Shown here one piece after another: positions 35,895 through 43,888 of a DNA stretch of 58,087 nucleotides (positions within the stretch are counted from its first letter, which is position 1; every line of letters begins with the position of its first letter). The notes below the pieces were generated by a model, which had not been told where the DNA came from, ran no database searches, and saw only the letters and a list, made by a program, of their open reading frames with translations. Position numbers and translations under genes: made by a program. The DNA comes from Oceanobacillus sp. J11TS1 (GTDB taxonomy: Bacteria > Bacillota > Bacilli > Bacillales > Amphibacillaceae), in contig NZ_BORO01000025.1 in assembly GCF_018333215.1 (NCBI RefSeq), forward strand, positions 1 to 58,087. Reading direction: 5' to 3'.

Positions 35895-36014
35895 CTCCCA
35901 CTTCAATAAATGAGTAAAAAATTATATTTCTAAGTGGGAGATCTAACAGCCAGTAACAGCCCGATTCGTTCCACTAACCTTCAGTGGGGGATGAAAGAAA
36001 ACCCCCACTGAAGG
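35895..36014. repeat. Two-hairpin element in the MFS/tetR divergent region
   Basis: Hairpin 1 is CTCCCACTT (35895-35903) with AAGTGGGAG (35932-35940). Hairpin 2 is a perfect 13-bp stem, CCTTCAGTGGGGG (35978-35990) with CCCCCACTGAAGG (36002-36014). Outside hairpin 1 an inverted repeat GTAACTGGCTG (35832-35842) / CAGCCAGTAAC (35947-35957, one mismatch) brackets it. There are no T runs, so these are not ordinary terminators. The layout resembles subterminal hairpins of IS200/IS605-derived, transposase-less elements, but this is inference. Confidence 0.65.
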
Positions 36015-36113
36015 AAGTTTCACTTTATTGAACAAAGCTATACTATGAACAGGAATGCTTTGTATAATTATTTGCACATGACATGTAACTAAACATGCTT
36101 TATAATAAAAAAC

Positions 36114-36137
36114 AACGAACCCTACCGACCGTTCGTT
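36114..36137 (+). promoter_or_regulatory. Candidate operator for the TetR-type regulator
   Basis: AACGAAC (36114-36120), ten bases containing ACCGACC, then GTTCGTT (36131-36137) form a 7+7 dyad 50 bases before the regulator's ATG, between it and the divergent MFS gene. ACCGACCGTTCGT-like dyads are typical of TetR-family operators. Confidence 0.6.
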
Positions 36138-36187
36138 TCTAAAGGAATTGTATCTTACAATAATCACTTTGTCAAAGGAGAATGACC

Positions 36188-36769
36188 ATGCATACAAAAG
36201 AAAAAATATTAGTAGAAGGGATAGAGCTTTTTGCAACACTTGGCTACAACGGAACCTCCATGACAAAAATTGCTGATCGAGTTGGCCTGCAGAAGTCCTC
36301 TCTTTATGCACACTATAGCAGCAAAGAAGCGTTATTTTTGGATGTAACGACAAAAATCGCCGCAGATTATGTGCATTTTGTAAAATCTACTTTTGAGAAT
36401 GATGGAAAAACAACAGAGGAAAAGCTGCATCTCTCTTTTCAGGCACATGTAAAAGATATGGCAAACCATGACAGCAGCATTGAATTCTATAATCGCTTCT
36501 CCTCCTATCCTCCACAAGGTTTCGAGGATAAAGTTTTGAAAGTGCTACGCGAGAGCGAGGAACAGGCAAGGGCAGCGTTTAAAGAGGAAATTAAAAAGGC
36601 CCAAGAAGATGGGTCCATTACCAAAGAAGTTTCTCCAGAAGAGGCCGCAAGAGCTTTTTACGGTTTATTGGACGGTTTATCTTATGAAACAAACTACTAC
36701 GATATGGATATTATTGAAAGTCACGGGGAGTCCATGTGGAAGGTGTTTTGGAGGGGGGTTAAGGCATAG
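36188..36769 (+). CDS. TetR/AcrR-family transcriptional regulator
   Basis: About 193 aa: an N-terminal HTH (KEKILVEGIELFATLGYNGTSMTKIADRVGLQKSSLYAHYSSKEALFLDV) and a C-terminal helical domain. The ATG at 36188 (MHTKEK) is preferred because AAAGGAG ends seven bases before it; the ATG at 36182 is only one base from that site. It is divergent from the DHA3 exporter gene and probably represses it, with the dyad at 36114-36137 as operator. Confidence 0.87.
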   Translation: MHTKEKILVEGIELFATLGYNGTSMTKIADRVGLQKSSLYAHYSSKEALFLDVTTKIAADYVHFVKSTFENDGKTTEEKLHLSFQAHVKDMANHDSSIEFYNRFSSYPPQGFEDKVLKVLRESEEQARAAFKEEIKKAQEDGSITKEVSPEEAARAFYGLLDGLSYETNYYDMDIIESHGESMWKVFWRGVKA

Positions 36770-37103
36770 ACCTGCCCTTTCTCCTATTTATGAGCTATTT
36801 AATAATGCAGATTGAGACAATACATGAGGGACTGCTCCTCTATACTTCATCTAAGCTAAAAATTCTCCTCCACTTCTCTCAAAACATCTCGGTAAGCCCT
36901 TACGCATCCTTCCATTTAGACTGCTAATGGAAGATGTACATCCCGCTAAAAGGAAAGATCAAGCATTTTTACAAGAAGAACGAAGAATTAACAGCAGGTG
37001 CAAATTGTTGAACAACTTGCATTTGTATAAAGTTTATAAGCAGTTGCAGCGTTTTCTCGCATATGATATGTTTAACAAAATCACACGACGGGATGCTGAT
37101 ATA
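36770..37103. other. Gap between tetR and serpin genes
   Basis: No supported gene. A short hairpin, CTTCCATT (36909-36916) with AATGGAAG (36926-36933), lacks a T run. A frame open from 36927 joins the serpin gene but encodes residues that do not resemble the family; it is treated as untranslated leader. Confidence 0.4.
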
Positions 37104-38342
37104 ATGATAAAAAAACTTCTTTGTCTTTGTACAGTCATTTTTTTAACCGCTTGCAATTCCTCCAATTCTAGTTCTGAAAACCCTGCTTCCGATATCGAGC
37201 CAGCCGATGCCGCATCTAAAGAAATCGTCCAGTCAGGATTGAATCAGCTCGGATTTGAAGCTCTCACTCATCTAGACAAGAACGATGACGGGAACTTATT
37301 CCTATCTCCTATCAGTATTTGGACAGCGTTGAATATGACCTACCATGGTGCAGGCGGGGAGACAAAAACGGAAATGAAGAAAGTTCTTGGTTTAGAGGAC
37401 ATTCGTTCTGATGCTGCTTTACTTTCCGCGAATCACGCTCTGCTAACGCAACAAACAGAAGATATTCAAGAACTTGAACTGCACCTTGCAAATGCGTTAT
37501 GGTTCAAAGAAGGCCGTGAAATCGACTCAGCTTATCAAGAATTGTTGGAGAAGAATTATCTCGCAAAAATAGAGCCTTTGACAACAGCAGATGCGATTAA
37601 TAATTGGGTTGCTGAACAGACGAATGACCGGATTGATAATATGATCGATGAAATTGACCCTAATTTGGTACTGTTCCTGCTTAATGCGGTTTATTTTCAA
37701 GGAGACTGGACGTATCCATTTGATAAAACCTTAACAGAAGACCGGGACTTTCATTTAGAAGACGGCAGACTAAAAGAAACACCTACAATGGTATTGTATG
37801 AGGAAAGTTTAGACTACTGGGAAGACGAGGATGTTCAAGTTGTTTCCTTGCCTTACGAAGGGGAAGAAAGTCTTCAGATGCAGATTTTCTTGCCGAGTAA
37901 GGATACGAGTATTTCAGATTTCCAGGAAGACTTTTCATTAGAGAAATGGCAGGAATGGACAGAATCCATGGAAGCACAAACGGGATCCGTATTTCTTCCA
38001 TCCTTTACTTTGGAATATGAATCCGAATTGAATCGTCTTTTCATGGACCTTGGCATGGAGCAGGCCTTTGATCCAGATCAAGCTGATTTTTCCAATATGT
38101 TTGAATCAGCAGAAGACAGAGGCGCCTATATCAGTGAAATTTATCATAAAACATTTATAAATGTCGATGAAGAAGGAACAGAAGCTGCAGGTGCTACCTC
38201 TGTTTCTATCCAAGAATCCTCTGCAGTTATACAAGATACCTTTCTCATGGAAATCAACCGGCCATTTCTATTTACAATTACCAATACAAAAGAAAATATT
38301 ATTTTATTTATAGGAAGCGTTGAAAATCCTGTAACTCCATAG
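37104..38342 (+). CDS. Secreted lipoprotein serpin
   Basis: The ATG at 37104 gives MIKKLLCLCTVIFLTAC, a lipoprotein signal (lipobox LTAC, Cys17), then an Asn/Ser/Glu linker and a full serpin of about 365 residues: NLFLSPISIWTALNMTYHGAGGET, NWVAEQTNDRIDNMI, LVLFLLNAVYFQGDW. The hinge VDEEGTEAAGATSV matches inhibitory serpins (EEGTEAAxAT); counting from it places P1 near the Ser of IQESSAV. The C-terminal signature is NRPFLFTITNTKENIILFIGSV. It should trap a serine or cysteine protease at the cell surface. The longer in-frame start at 36927 is rejected because it buries the signal peptide. Confidence 0.92.
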   Translation: MIKKLLCLCTVIFLTACNSSNSSSENPASDIEPADAASKEIVQSGLNQLGFEALTHLDKNDDGNLFLSPISIWTALNMTYHGAGGETKTEMKKVLGLEDIRSDAALLSANHALLTQQTEDIQELELHLANALWFKEGREIDSAYQELLEKNYLAKIEPLTTADAINNWVAEQTNDRIDNMIDEIDPNLVLFLLNAVYFQGDWTYPFDKTLTEDRDFHLEDGRLKETPTMVLYEESLDYWEDEDVQVVSLPYEGEESLQMQIFLPSKDTSISDFQEDFSLEKWQEWTESMEAQTGSVFLPSFTLEYESELNRLFMDLGMEQAFDPDQADFSNMFESAEDRGAYISEIYHKTFINVDEEGTEAAGATSVSIQESSAVIQDTFLMEINRPFLFTITNTKENIILFIGSVENPVTP

Positions 38343-38369
38343 AAAAGGATGGTGAATTGCCATCCTTTT
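38343..38369. terminator. Bidirectional terminator
   Basis: AAAAGGATGG (38343-38352) pairs with CCATCCTTTT (38360-38369) between the convergent serpin and csaA genes; it starts directly after the serpin stop. Confidence 0.85.
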
Positions 38370-38371
38370 AT

Positions 38372-38704
38372 CTATGAAATTTTCGTTCCGTTTGTTACTT
38401 TTTCATCTGGACGGAGTAAAACTACATCATCCTCTGCTTCCATTCCCCCAACCACAAGCACTTCTGATTTAAAACCGGCAATTCTGCGCGGCGGGAAATT
38501 AACTACCGCTACAACTTGGCGCCCTATCAAGTCTTCCGGAGTATAACGTTTTGTAATTTGTGCAGATGATTGTTTTTCACCAATCTCTTCTCCAAAATCA
38601 ATCTTTAACTTAATTGCCGGTTTGCGCGCCTTCGCAAGCGGTTCTGCATGTAATACGGTACCGACACGTAAATCCAGCTTCATAAAATCTTCAAACGTTG
38701 CCAT
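38372..38704 (-). CDS. csaA: CsaA, tRNA-binding-domain chaperone
   Basis: A 110-aa OB-fold protein: FMKLDLRVGTVLHAEPLAKARKPAIKLKIDFGEEIGEKQSSAQIT, then RQVVAVVNFPPRRIAGFKSEVLVVGG, the typical CsaA/EMAP-II-like pattern. CsaA is a small dimer with secretion-chaperone activity in Bacillus. Length is exactly as expected. It is a single gene. Confidence 0.93.
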   Translation of the reverse strand: MATFEDFMKLDLRVGTVLHAEPLAKARKPAIKLKIDFGEEIGEKQSSAQITKRYTPEDLIGRQVVAVVNFPPRRIAGFKSEVLVVGGMEAEDDVVLLRPDEKVTNGTKIS

Positions 38705-38895
38705 TTCATTATCCCCCTCGTATAAATTTTCGAATTATTTCTATTGTCTCTATCTTAGTAAATATTCATACTCAAAAGCAACTAATCAAACCAAAATAGG
38801 TGAAATCCCCTTTTTCCAGCCGCTTCTCTGCCATATTGAAACTTTTTATCTAGCTAATCGTATGTATATTATCTATCATCGACGGAGGAGATTTC

Positions 38896-39603
38896 ATGCT
38901 ACAGGTACATATTGACGCTGCAGGATATCAGCAAAAAGAGCTTTACCTCAATGATATTCATTTCACCATTCACCCAGGTGAAATCGTTGGTCTTCTTGGG
39001 GCGAATGGTGCTGGAAAAAGTACAACCATCAAATCTATTATCGGTACGATTGAACATTTTTATGGAAACATTGATTTGGAAAAAGGGAAACAGCTTGCAT
39101 ATATCCCCGAAGAGCCGATTCTTTATGATCGTCTTACGCTCTGGGAACATTTGCGGCTTGCAGCTACTTCTTATGAAATGCCAGATGATATTTGGGCCCC
39201 CAGGGCAAAAGAACTTCTCAAAAAATTTTCCCTTACTGGCAAAGAACATGAGCTCCCAATTCATTTTTCCAAGGGGATGCGGCAAAAAACATTGATCTGC
39301 CTCAGCTTTATGACACAGGCAGATATTTATATTATCGACGAGCCCTTCATTGGCTTAGATCCGATTGCAACAAAGCATCTGATTAACATGCTGTACCAAG
39401 AAAAAGAACGCGGGGCCGCCATATTAATGTCTACCCATGTACTCGATTCTGCCGAAAAGCTGTGTGACCGATTTATACTTTTAAACGGGGGGCAAAACGT
39501 CTTTCAAGGAGAATTACAGGAACTGCAACTACAAACCAATCAGCCTGCAGGAACGTCTCTATTAGACTGTTTCTATGAATTATTAGAGGAGGGGGCATCA
39601 TGA
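38896..39603 (+). CDS. ecsA: ABC transporter ATP-binding protein EcsA
   Basis: A 235-aa ATPase: Walker A GANGAGKST near residue 35, ILYDRLTLWEHLRLAA, signature FSKGMRQKTLIC (SKGMRQK in place of LSGGQ, typical for EcsA and other ABC-2-type ATPases), Walker B IYIIDEPFIGLD and switch STHVLDSAE. EcsAB influences secretion, regulated intramembrane proteolysis and competence. ACGGAGGAG precedes the ATG, and the stop overlaps ecsB by four bases. Confidence 0.92.
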   Translation: MLQVHIDAAGYQQKELYLNDIHFTIHPGEIVGLLGANGAGKSTTIKSIIGTIEHFYGNIDLEKGKQLAYIPEEPILYDRLTLWEHLRLAATSYEMPDDIWAPRAKELLKKFSLTGKEHELPIHFSKGMRQKTLICLSFMTQADIYIIDEPFIGLDPIATKHLINMLYQEKERGAAILMSTHVLDSAEKLCDRFILLNGGQNVFQGELQELQLQTNQPAGTSLLDCFYELLEEGAS

Positions 39604-40847
39604 AGGGCCCCGCCCGCACGTTATTTTTAGAACGCCTGCGCTCAGATTACGCTAATCTATGGGAAGCTAGCAAGCTTGTATTAGATTGGACATTATTTAT
39701 CTACTTGCTGATTCCAGGGACAGCCATTGCCGCATTTTTTTACATGGAATGGCTGCAGGATATTCCCTTCATTTTAAGCCTGATTGGCTGGTATGGCTGG
39801 ATGACTGTATTTGCGGCAAGCTTTTTCTGGCATGATATCCGGTTATTCACTTACCTTGCAGACCAACTTTTCTTAAGCAGAAATATTCCCTTATTGCGGC
39901 GTATCTCTCAATATGGGCTCGTCTATTCAATTGGTACCAGCCTTATTATTGCAACACTATTATTTGCCCTAACAGCGCCATTTTTAAGTAAACTATTCTC
40001 TCTAACTTTACTTTCTTTAGGGTATGTATGGCTCTACTATCTTACAGGTGTATGCCTGTTTGCATTGTGGAAAAAGTATGCACAAATTCATATCCACTCT
40101 CTTATTTTACGCATTATTTCTTATCTCATAGTCCTTGCGGTGTGGATAAGTTTATCACGATTTATTATTTATCATTATTATTTGTGGATATTGTGGATAA
40201 TTATAAGTATCATAGTCATCTTGATGTTAACTAACAGGCTTTTCTATAACGGAACGCATTTTTTAAAAATTGCTGAAATGGATGAACAGGCTCGCGCAAA
40301 ATGGATTAATCTTTTATTTACAAATGTGATACGCCAAGGCTACAAGCCACCTTCACGCGGACGTATTTGGCTCTGGAAGAACTCACAGGTGATGTTCCGG
40401 AAACAGAGCAGCGAAATGATTTTTACAGATGCGTATTTTAAATCTTTCTTTCGGAATTTAGCTGTGATGATGCCGCTTATTCGACTTGTAACACTTTTAA
40501 TCGCCGTTCTGATATTAGCTGCACCACATTGGACTGGCTACATATTTTGGCTTGCTTCCATTTATATCATTGTGGATATTACAAAAACAGGCTGGCTTGG
40601 TTTTCGCTTCGATTCTTTTATAGAGCTGTTTCCCTGGAAAGAACCCATGCTGCGGAGCTCCTTGGAGGCCAGTGTGTTACGTCTCAGCTTCCCCATTCTT
40701 TTTGTGATCGGACTCCTCTTTGGATACTTGAAATTTGGGCTTTGGGGGATGACGATTTTCTCTATCATCAGTGTACTGCTGGGTATGGGGCTGATTTATT
40801 GGCACATTCGTTATGTACCGGTGCATAACGTATCGCAAATCGAATAA
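39600..40847 (+). CDS. ecsB: ABC transporter permease EcsB
   Basis: A 415-aa membrane protein with two groups of helices separated by a cytoplasmic segment (KIAEMDEQARAKWINLLFTNVIRQGYKPPSRGRIWLW, split) that is typical of EcsB. Ends in YWHIRYVPVHNVSQIE. It is coupled to ecsA by the ATGA overlap. No ecsC follows; instead a GAGCG repeat array begins 50 bases downstream. Confidence 0.9.
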   Translation: MKGPARTLFLERLRSDYANLWEASKLVLDWTLFIYLLIPGTAIAAFFYMEWLQDIPFILSLIGWYGWMTVFAASFFWHDIRLFTYLADQLFLSRNIPLLRRISQYGLVYSIGTSLIIATLLFALTAPFLSKLFSLTLLSLGYVWLYYLTGVCLFALWKKYAQIHIHSLILRIISYLIVLAVWISLSRFIIYHYYLWILWIIISIIVILMLTNRLFYNGTHFLKIAEMDEQARAKWINLLFTNVIRQGYKPPSRGRIWLWKNSQVMFRKQSSEMIFTDAYFKSFFRNLAVMMPLIRLVTLLIAVLILAAPHWTGYIFWLASIYIIVDITKTGWLGFRFDSFIELFPWKEPMLRSSLEASVLRLSFPILFVIGLLFGYLKFGLWGMTIFSIISVLLGMGLIYWHIRYVPVHNVSQIE

Positions 40848-40896
40848 TCCTTATCTGCTTTCTTGTTTGAAAAGCCCAATCGCTTTGCTTCTTCTC

Positions 40897-40985
40897 GAGC
40901 GGGTTCCATCTAGGTTGGAGCGGGTTGACTTACTTTCCGAGCGGTTCCATCTGATTCCAAGCTCGTTTAGCTTCATTTGAAGCGG
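40897..40985. repeat. GAGCG repeat array 2 (short, degenerate)
   Basis: GAGCGG motifs occur at 40897, 40918 and 40939, with decayed copies in phase at about 40959 (AAGCTCG) and 40979 (GAAGCGG). Half-units alternate between GTTCCATCTAGGTT and GTTGACTTACTTTCC, paralleling the two half-unit types of arrays 1 and 3 (one ending CTGGG/CTAGG, one T/C-rich). It lies between ecsB and hssR. Unlike array 1 it contains stop codons. Confidence 0.85.
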
Positions 40986-41096
40986 AGTAACATATAAGCT
41001 ACATGCATCAAACTTCTTGTAACTTTTATCAATTTCATTAAAATGAATTTTGCTGTAAGCTTAACCTAAATAATTTTTTGAATGGAGATTATCCAC

Positions 41097-41777
41097 ATGC
41101 AGAGAATATTAATTGTTGATGATGACACACACATCTTGCAATTTGTCCGGATTCAGCTTGAGAAAGAAGGCTTTCTCGTTTCCGAAGCAAAAGATGGTAC
41201 CGAGGCTTTGTCTATATTAAAGAAGACGAACTGCGATTTAGCAGTGGTCGATGTTATGATGCCATTTATGGATGGTTTTGCGTTAACGAAAGAGATTCGT
41301 AAAAAATATGATATTCCGATTATTTTACTAACAGCCAAAGGGCAAATTGAGGATAAAGAAGAAGGCTTTCTTGCAGGAACAGACGATTACTTAGTAAAAC
41401 CATTTGAACCCCGCGAATTAAGTTTTCGTATTCATGCGTTATTACGCCGATACAGTCAAGAGGACGCAGATCGTACCCTTCACTTTGGAGATACTATCAT
41501 AGATTTGAATAGTTACGAGGTAACGATTGGGGATAAAACCCTCTTACTCCCTTTAAAGGAATTTGAATTATTAACACTATTGGCAACTTATCCACAGCAT
41601 GTATTTACTCGATCGCAGCTTATCGAAAAAGTTTGGGGTGTCGATTATGAAGGAGATGAACGAACTGTGGATGTGCATATCAAACGATTGAGACAGCGTT
41701 TTGCTTCCCTTACTTCTGCCTTTTCCATTAAAACGGTTCGCGGAGTTGGATATTGTTTGGAGCCAGCAGACGAATGA
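41097..41777 (+). CDS. hssR: Haem-response regulator HssR
   Basis: An OmpR-type response regulator of 226 aa: MQRILIVDDDTHILQF, phosphoacceptor Asp52 in LAVVDVMMPFMDGF, Lys in LVKPFEPREL, and a winged-helix domain ending FTRSQLIEKVWGVDYEGDERTVDVHIKRLRQRF, very similar to staphylococcal HssR as I remember it. The start at 41097 has TGGAGA upstream; the ATG at 41082 lies inside that site. It forms an operon with hssS and is close to hrtBA. HssR activates haem efflux genes. Confidence 0.87.
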   Translation: MQRILIVDDDTHILQFVRIQLEKEGFLVSEAKDGTEALSILKKTNCDLAVVDVMMPFMDGFALTKEIRKKYDIPIILLTAKGQIEDKEEGFLAGTDDYLVKPFEPRELSFRIHALLRRYSQEDADRTLHFGDTIIDLNSYEVTIGDKTLLLPLKEFELLTLLATYPQHVFTRSQLIEKVWGVDYEGDERTVDVHIKRLRQRFASLTSAFSIKTVRGVGYCLEPADE

Positions 41778-43162
41778 GATCACTTTATGTTAAATTTGCT
41801 GCTGTCACAATTGGAATCATGTTGCTTAGCGGTGTTATTGCCTTTTTTATATCGAACACGTATTATCAACATTCGCTAAAGCCTCAAAACGATGCAAAAA
41901 ATACGTCTATCGCTTTAGAAATGGCCTCTTTTATTGAAAATAATCCTGATATATTGATAAACGACTACCTAACAAATATGGCAGACGTCGGTTATCAACT
42001 TTTCCTTGTGGATAACGATGATAATAATCGTTTTTTCGGCGCTGCATTTCGGGAAAACAATTTGGAGACTGCTGTGATAGAAAATGTGTTGGGCGGGGAA
42101 ATCTACCATGGTATGCTTCATTTCCCCCAAGAAACCTTTGTGACAGGATTTTTTGCCAATGAATTAAAGAATTCTATTGGTGTTCCGCTTACGTATCAAG
42201 GAGAGAACTACGCGTTATTTATCCGGCCAGACATTAAGCTTTTATTCAATGAAATGCATTTATTATTCGGGGTGCTTTTTGCTTTAACGATTATTTTAAG
42301 CATTTTATTTGTCCTTGTTGGCACAAATTACCTCGTTAAGCCTATTTCCCGGCTTAGCCATGCCACAAAACAATTGGCAAAAGGAGACTTTCATGTGGAT
42401 ATGTTAGATACGAGACGAAACGATGAGTTAGGTGAGTTATCCACAAGTTTCTCACAAATGGCAAAACAGATTGCGGAAAATGAGCAGCTGCGTAAGGAAT
42501 TTGTTTCAAATATTTCCCATGACATTCAGTCCCCGTTGTCCAATATTAAAGGATATACGAATTTACTCGAGGAAAAGGAGATTGCAGAAAAAAATAAACA
42601 GCAATATATTTCGATTATCCATGAAGAAATTGGACGGTTATCCACAATGACTGAACAATTGTTACTGCTTGCTTCCCTGGAACATGAGCAGCATATTGTA
42701 AAAAAGAAATGGTTTAATGTTAGCGAGCAATTAAAAAACCTATTAAAGAGCTATCAATGGCTGATTCAGGAAAAAGAAATTATGCTGAGCTACAGTCTTC
42801 CAGATTTGGATATTTATGCTGACCCTTCTCTATTAAATACAGTCTGGGATAATCTGCTCTCCAATGCACTAAAATATAATCAACTCGGTGGCAATATTGA
42901 TATCCAGCTCACGTACACTGATAAGAAGTGCTCGATATCTTTTATAGATACAGGCATCGGTATATCCGAGGAGGAAGCGAAACGCATTTTTGATCGGTTT
43001 TATCGCGCAGATGTCTCTCGTACTAGAAGTGTTAAAGGAACCGGGTTAGGCCTATCTATTGTAGCCACCATTGTCGAATTACATGACGGGATAATTACCG
43101 CCCGGCCTGTTGAAGCATCCGGCACCATTTTTACCGTTACTTTGCCACTTTCTAATGAATAG
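41774..43162 (+). CDS. hssS: Haem-sensing histidine kinase HssS
   Basis: About 462 aa: helix 1 (FAAVTIGIMLLSGVIAFFIS), an extracellular sensor of about 130 residues containing TFVTGFFANELKNSIGVPL and YALFIRPD, close to HssS, helix 2 (about 165-190), HAMP, phosphoacceptor His in FVSNISHDIQSPLSNIKGYT, and the ATPase boxes NLLSNALKYN, DTGIGISEEEA, GTGLGLSIV. The ATG at 41774 overlaps the hssR stop (ATGA). Haem or membrane damage caused by it is the presumed signal. Confidence 0.87.
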   Translation: MRSLYVKFAAVTIGIMLLSGVIAFFISNTYYQHSLKPQNDAKNTSIALEMASFIENNPDILINDYLTNMADVGYQLFLVDNDDNNRFFGAAFRENNLETAVIENVLGGEIYHGMLHFPQETFVTGFFANELKNSIGVPLTYQGENYALFIRPDIKLLFNEMHLLFGVLFALTIILSILFVLVGTNYLVKPISRLSHATKQLAKGDFHVDMLDTRRNDELGELSTSFSQMAKQIAENEQLRKEFVSNISHDIQSPLSNIKGYTNLLEEKEIAEKNKQQYISIIHEEIGRLSTMTEQLLLLASLEHEQHIVKKKWFNVSEQLKNLLKSYQWLIQEKEIMLSYSLPDLDIYADPSLLNTVWDNLLSNALKYNQLGGNIDIQLTYTDKKCSISFIDTGIGISEEEAKRIFDRFYRADVSRTRSVKGTGLGLSIVATIVELHDGIITARPVEASGTIFTVTLPLSNE

Positions 43163-43241
43163 GCTCTTTATGACAGACTGTTAAGCAAAGAGCAAAAAAC
43201 GCCTCTCTGATTTAAGGTTTGTTTTATCATTATCTCTTCCT

Positions 43242-43261
43242 GTTCATACAGCGTTCATATT
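43242..43261 (+). promoter_or_regulatory. HssR-type direct repeat before the 130-aa gene
   Basis: GTTCATACA (43242-43250), two bases, GTTCATATT (43253-43261): the form reported for HssR binding in the staphylococcal hrtAB promoter (two GTTCATATT-type 9-mers separated by two bases). It ends 42 bases before the ATG at 43304, where it would cover the -35 region. Confidence 0.75.
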
Positions 43262-43303
43262 TATTCGCTAATGTAATGCAAAAGGAACAAGGAGGACATT
43301 CTA

Positions 43304-43696
43304 ATGATTAAAAATCCAAGTCGTTTGTTATTAATTTTGGCAGGAAGTTTCGGTCTTATCGGTGCTGTTTTAGGTGCACATATGGCCGGTTCAGGCTCTT
43401 ATGCATTTCGCCCTGTTCATGCACATAGTTTAGTTGTTGGGTGGCTATCCCTTTTTTCTTGGGCAGTTTTTTATAAAGTATTTCAACCAAGAGCCTCCAT
43501 CTTAACCGCTATCCATGTATGGAGTGCAATGGTCGGCTCCATTGGCTTAACTATCGGAATGTGGCTGTACATGGTGCAACCACTCGAACTGCCACAACCC
43601 CTTACACTTATTCTTTATATTGGCGGCGGGGTTATGCTCTTAATTAGTTTTGTCTGCTTTTTCATTCTCACACTGCTCACTAAAACAAGTCAATAA
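43304..43696 (+). CDS. Four-helix membrane protein with RPVHAH motif, predicted HssR regulon member
   Basis: A 130-aa protein with four membrane helices (about 8-28, 42-60, 70-90, 100-125). Histidines are at 26, 39, 41 and 71; the segment AFRPVHAHSLVVGWLSLF resembles the RPxH helix of haem-copper oxidase subunit I (CcoN-like), where the His binds low-spin haem. It sits between hssS and hrtB with GGAGGAC upstream and its own HssR-type direct repeat. I infer a haem-binding or haem-shielding membrane protein induced with the exporter. It is too small to be an oxidase. The exact family name is unknown to me. Confidence 0.75.
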   Translation: MIKNPSRLLLILAGSFGLIGAVLGAHMAGSGSYAFRPVHAHSLVVGWLSLFSWAVFYKVFQPRASILTAIHVWSAMVGSIGLTIGMWLYMVQPLELPQPLTLILYIGGGVMLLISFVCFFILTLLTKTSQ

Positions 43697-43821
43697 GTTA
43701 AGATTGTGCCTGTTTGTCTCTCCATAAGAGCAAGCAGGCCTTTTTATGCGGAGAAAAATGAGCATGGAACTTTTAGAAATGCCCTGCTACCTTACGATTA
43801 TATTTTCATTTGAAATTTCCT

Positions 43822-43841
43822 GTTCATGTTGTGTTCATATT
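43822..43841 (+). promoter_or_regulatory. HssR-type direct repeat before hrtB
   Basis: GTTCATGTT (43822-43830), two bases, GTTCATATT (43833-43841), ending 47 bases before the hrtB ATG. Twenty-one of the surrounding bases parallel the site at 43242 (both preceded by TTCCT and followed by T), so the two promoters are built alike. TATATT near 43851 is a plausible -10 box. Confidence 0.75.
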
Positions 43842-43888
43842 TCTATTTTATATTCTTCATATACTAGAAATCAGGAGGTCAACGTAAA

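Noticed and set aside
36927-37103. N-terminal extension of the serpin frame
   Set aside because: It would place about 59 unrelated basic residues before a well-formed lipoprotein signal peptide.
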